DNA of 64,000 bases. It comes from Clostridia bacterium. GTDB lineage: Bacteria; Bacillota; Clostridia; Monoglobales; Monoglobaceae. The notes below the pieces were generated by a model. It was not told the origin of the DNA. It saw nothing but the letters and a program-made list of their open reading frames with translations, and did not search any database. Both the position numbers and the translations under genes were made by a program. Positions within the stretch are counted from its first letter, which is position 1. Each line of letters begins with the position of its first letter. This document shows, one piece after another, positions 62,601 through 64,000 of the stretch. Where the stretch lies: NCBI GenBank assembly GCA_017622215.1, contig JAGARO010000004.1:62001-126000 (forward strand), read 5' to 3'.

Positions 62601-64000
62601 TGCTGAATCTGATGAGTTCTACGGCTTCGAAGCTGGTACAGTAATTCCACAGAGACAGATATTCAAGGGCTGGGCTATTACTGAAGACGGTGAAAACCCA
62701 CTCCTCGACGGAGAAGGAAATGTACAGATTCTCGACCTCGATGAAGACCTCGTTGAAGGTAACTTAAAGCTTATGGCATACTTCGATGTAGAAGATGTTA
62801 CATATAGCGTTAAGTACACACTTTCAAACGGTGATCTTTACGAAGAAAGAATCGTATATCCTGGTTACACTGTAACAGTAGGCTATGGCGACATCCCTGC
62901 TGGTCCTGCAAGAGCTAACGATGCTCTCTTCGCTTACACATTCGATAAGTGGAGCACAGACCTCACAGGCGTAGCTATCAATGAAGATATGGTTGTATAC
63001 CCAGAATACTCAAGAGAATTCTTCGCAGGTACACCATATGTATATGAAGACTTTACAAATGCTAAGGGTGATTACATCACATATATTGATGCAAACGGCA
63101 ACGAAAAGAACGCAAACTTTGCAAATGTACAGTCATCATTCATTACTAAGTCCTACGGTAAGGTTGTAGAAGACTATAAGGCTCCTGCAAACGACCCATA
63201 TAATAAGATTGGTACAAACAATAACTACTGGTTTGAACCACTCGATATGTCTAAGGCTGAAAACCAGAATATCAAGATTCAGGTTAAGGTTAGAGCAAGA
63301 GAAAACCTCTCTAACTGGAACGCATCTGATATTAAGATTAAGTATGAAGGCCTTGGCGCAGGTTCAAGAGCCGACTTTACACTCGGTAAGACAATCGAAA
63401 CAAGACCACAGGTATTCGATTGGATTACATACCTCGCTGAACTCAACTATGCTGACAGAACTTATGTTCTTTATGCAGACGGCGTTGAAATCGCAACAGG
63501 CGAACTCCCTGATATGAAGGCTATCCACGGTGTTAACATCGGCGGTAACTTCAATAACTGGGGACAGATTTATATTGAAGAACTCATTGTTACAAGACCA
63601 AATGCAACTGAATTAGAACTCGACGAAAGAGAATACACAGTTACATATATGGATGCTGACGGCGTACTCTTAAATGTTGTTAAGGTTCCTTACGGCGGAA
63701 CAACTCCAGAATACACAGGTATCACACCTGGTTATAAGGCTGGCGTTGAATTCACAGGCTGGAGACTTGGCAGAGAAGAAATCGCTAAGGACGGCATCGT
63801 ATCTGGCGTAACAAAGAACATTACTCTTGTTGCTAAGTATGCTGAAAAGGCAGACGGTGAATTTGTTCAGGTTAATACAAACATCTCAGGCTGGACAGCT
63901 AACACACTTGAAAATCACCAGATTAACAGAACATACTACGTAGGTCAGGAAGTTAACGTTCCAAGACTTAACGTAAAACAGTACGGTGTAAGCTACACAC
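56650..64000 (+). CDS. Giant secreted multidomain surface protein, 5' part (3' end outside window)
   Basis: Open frame from ATG 56650 (AAAAGGAGG upstream) to the right edge: 2450 codons with no stop. Residues 1-30 are a signal peptide ending TFTFA. After a unique region (31-470), lectin-like beta-sandwich domains alternate with Listeria-Bacteroides/InlB B-type (Flg_new) repeats. Sandwich regions lie at about 478-736 (WQHFDIYLDTINGVYYVMVD), 960-1117, 1611-1848 and 2130-2320; Flg_new-like repeats at about 1130-1600, 1855-2125 and from 2325, each ending in FKGW, FNGW, FTGW or similar. Very few Cys. Codon use resembles gap, suggesting high expression. Likely an adhesin or S-layer-like protein; an anchor domain is expected beyond the window. 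Confidence 0.9.
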   Translation, partial: MMKTKFSSRVIALILTLGMLITCFPTFTFAEDAVAQTDSGVSPDVDVTIEKIADLEQYLIDWSKQLYIDIKTTSLAPNSDTVNESQNRVNAYNAYSKYGIFQTTTRPNRVVLDDENQMVAFDETGLQAYLDNVAGYSAYKMRSELSNYGELYNDFVVDTGTWLNSSRKLMGWETSLYFGSIAEQEKIIPVWPETYSMVTYNPFVKEGLSVICQTESNSLTRWTGFSYQAKMIDPSDSMDNIGLNYHYPLAKYPAGTTSGDFRDSVTEPIVVEYLFYTKTDDFGAQVISNIGFDAYEYNESTGDIDYVGEEYRAHYVRGGYRLEDVVPRPELNLSINGVEDFYYNSSDNEFATNGWYPPRTSYEFFDANGESIVWGEVRDGYKLTGNYPASVAPTSAMLEDEEYTYTFKGWVAADNYKYDASFAAANLINGPVVDFGKFEFIADSYAFVFYPTFTKQKKASGDLGDDTKPETQSNIETFENGIYGIVDGVIEYAPEGFTSATITATDMNKYNQYTAGVNNNAYAELAGAGNNAFTIAKGMEASFDFASKSVVNNDIVKFSFDYYYPGGNMANAVEADIFKIYNKETGKVAARLYASRGANKANFLMIADGLNYDDDYTANEVTNERAMGFPFNTQGTQTANYKASYYIRNSAGNYTNFGIDRANITGWRMDQAKWQHFDIYLDTINGVYYVMVDGKLLAKANFVDADVNSVDAINMAAGTVYESAAYDNIAISELGYHTAFPTSDITVKDAATGDTLVTVQDAEFGRIVALPEINGEGRLTGVYKDAEASAYADRAYNKNGNNSYYGGYIVEPVVGDVTLYATFDNTVSSDAEYTLDASGDAVITRNKITSGTNMNYIRSGNPQGINFADRNWSYTATGDEIGGFAKISGSWEAGTVDLSLEAYADANNIGAPDENNEAKFPLISATDAADKAHSFVYFLNPITENRNANDLVLEMADTATLGAGNKIRMSYDVKLGYLAEATYSDVPATVKFGSVMGAVAKNAQGTTLEQNIPVLSMTADERFGLAVYDGSGFKPLVAANAVTGKWLTIVYDFDTVLKKTVITVKEGATVLATQTVNFLDNNGKQADRITSFVWGANNSTHVSTAYLDNFKVEENPVDNAAAVVEPTYLNKVIFHHNGNNLNDWSVRYVADGATATTVGMTANPTKNPDTNYSYNFQGWSTGEEDQADAYYTGITNVTKDLEVAPMWEKSTQKYTVTIVDSAEQTLSTQEVQAYTAPTYPGDQTKAATATTEYVFKGWFAKAGSHIGNKLLNADGTTLFVDFTDATEEELATIGTTVEVNNIKYTIADFAAMQVTGDSTLKPLFEETYADAITVNFYNEAGTQVYATRTTGRGMTILNMPANPTKANNNDGTFTWANTFDGWYTGTYPNGEKVTPTDVNDATKYFTENEVSLYPHFSQTKTAVRVILYNDDNTKLFDGYVGAGNKPNYTAIPKKTSTSDEAYTFNGWKACDVDGVVAGDATLYEYAAPMTKSNEALPATVVATAENVYYYKASYASGEKQYVITFYDNAGAVLGTSTVAYGDIAGVAVPEVPTAAANAQYTYSDGAWPYVANNALVPEEVAAAKAYINAEGNFVVDIYAEYVKTPVANIPDTMETFEDVEITLLPNTNIFAINNSKLITKLGNNGNTATYARNQGDGLAHNVFGIVGEPGNATNNVVKIYNAKTNQGVGTVFYFDPATADSINGATVTYKFKVKNVYETGFPTRFALGLQGQTTAGANRTITNIATDGTTGNLVLTNGAGVPKYMDNPSIGYSVDTMESAGKNTWFDVAFTFNFATNSYKLAIGEVESEWITAAETVTNIDRLVVTTGTSAQNLDYTMYIDDLAIEGLKETSKSQFTVSYLSDDGNANSPVRGTEVVAMGEDAPTLIDYDRSSKGYRLNGWTLDGETVHTKANPITNVTANLNPYAVWSTLKSYEVNFYEKGALLASLPEVYGGYSINSKWSSSVPATPVRENISRTVTLTDEYAESDEFYGFEAGTVIPQRQIFKGWAITEDGENPLLDGEGNVQILDLDEDLVEGNLKLMAYFDVEDVTYSVKYTLSNGDLYEERIVYPGYTVTVGYGDIPAGPARANDALFAYTFDKWSTDLTGVAINEDMVVYPEYSREFFAGTPYVYEDFTNAKGDYITYIDANGNEKNANFANVQSSFITKSYGKVVEDYKAPANDPYNKIGTNNNYWFEPLDMSKAENQNIKIQVKVRARENLSNWNASDIKIKYEGLGAGSRADFTLGKTIETRPQVFDWITYLAELNYADRTYVLYADGVEIATGELPDMKAIHGVNIGGNFNNWGQIYIEELIVTRPNATELELDEREYTVTYMDADGVLLNVVKVPYGGTTPEYTGITPGYKAGVEFTGWRLGREEIAKDGIVSGVTKNITLVAKYAEKADGEFVQVNTNISGWTANTLENHQINRTYYVGQEVNVPRLNVKQYGVSYT

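Overview
The window comes from a low-GC, Gram-positive, endospore-forming member of the Firmicutes, most likely Clostridia. Supporting signs are spoIIR and a ytvI-like gene, a DivIVA protein, AddA-type rather than RecBCD recombination, a phenylalanine T-box, strong AGGAGG ribosome binding sites, a CsaB-type pyruvyl transferase and near-consensus TTGACA/TATAAT promoters with 17-base spacing. I cannot name a species. No rRNA, prophage, transposase or CRISPR array is visible.

Layout. 1-8.9 kb: the start of a SbcD/YhaO-like nuclease gene (runs off the left edge), a glycosyltransferase-CsaB fusion, two COG0523 metal-trafficking GTPases (one with a His/Cys repeat, one with a DUF1980-like C-terminus), a lipoprotein, dCMP deaminase, tsaE-tsaB and a DD-carboxypeptidase. 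9-19.9 kb: a long leftward housekeeping run (cysteine desulfurase, thiI, cinA C-domain, recA, recX, rimO, pgsA, acpP, rnc, radical SAM, punA, luxS, a UPF0291 gene, a second DD-carboxypeptidase). 20-33.4 kb: divIVA, an HD hydrolase, ytvI and spoIIR, then ddl-murI-DUF1934-argS-hypothetical-S41 protease to the right, and pheS-pheT to the left behind a T-box. 33.4-45 kb: cell-surface polysaccharide export, with a Wzm-like permease and a Wzt-like ATPase separated by ttcA, rdgB, gap and a four-helix-bundle gene, followed by two paralogous double-domain GT2 enzymes and a histidine kinase. 45-53.4 kb: two small transporters, an AlkD-like glycosylase, ruvC, a diacylglycerol glycosyltransferase-like gene, addA, an RluD-type pseudouridine synthase and tRNA-Pro(UGG). 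53.7-64 kb: a polar amino acid ABC transporter, then the first 2450 codons of a giant secreted protein that continues past the right edge.

Common themes. Many genes concern the envelope: the CsaB fusion, the polysaccharide exporter and GT2 pair, two DD-carboxypeptidases, ddl/murI and the giant secreted protein. CsaB-type pyruvylation of wall polysaccharide is what SLH-domain proteins bind, so the giant protein may be a client, although no SLH domain lies inside the window.

The most unusual signal is non-coding. Three intergenic regions (8948-9016, 36746-36907, 53153-53323) are strings of short perfect hairpins with different stems, separated by a conserved 7-base spacer (GTGATAT or its reverse complement ATATCAC, with variants). 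In the two long arrays the spacer flips orientation at the centre, and they share an identical 30-bp module in opposite orientation. One array lies directly upstream of a four-helix-bundle protein gene. A separate element of about 265 bp with imperfect terminal inverted repeats lies between ruvC and its convergent neighbour.
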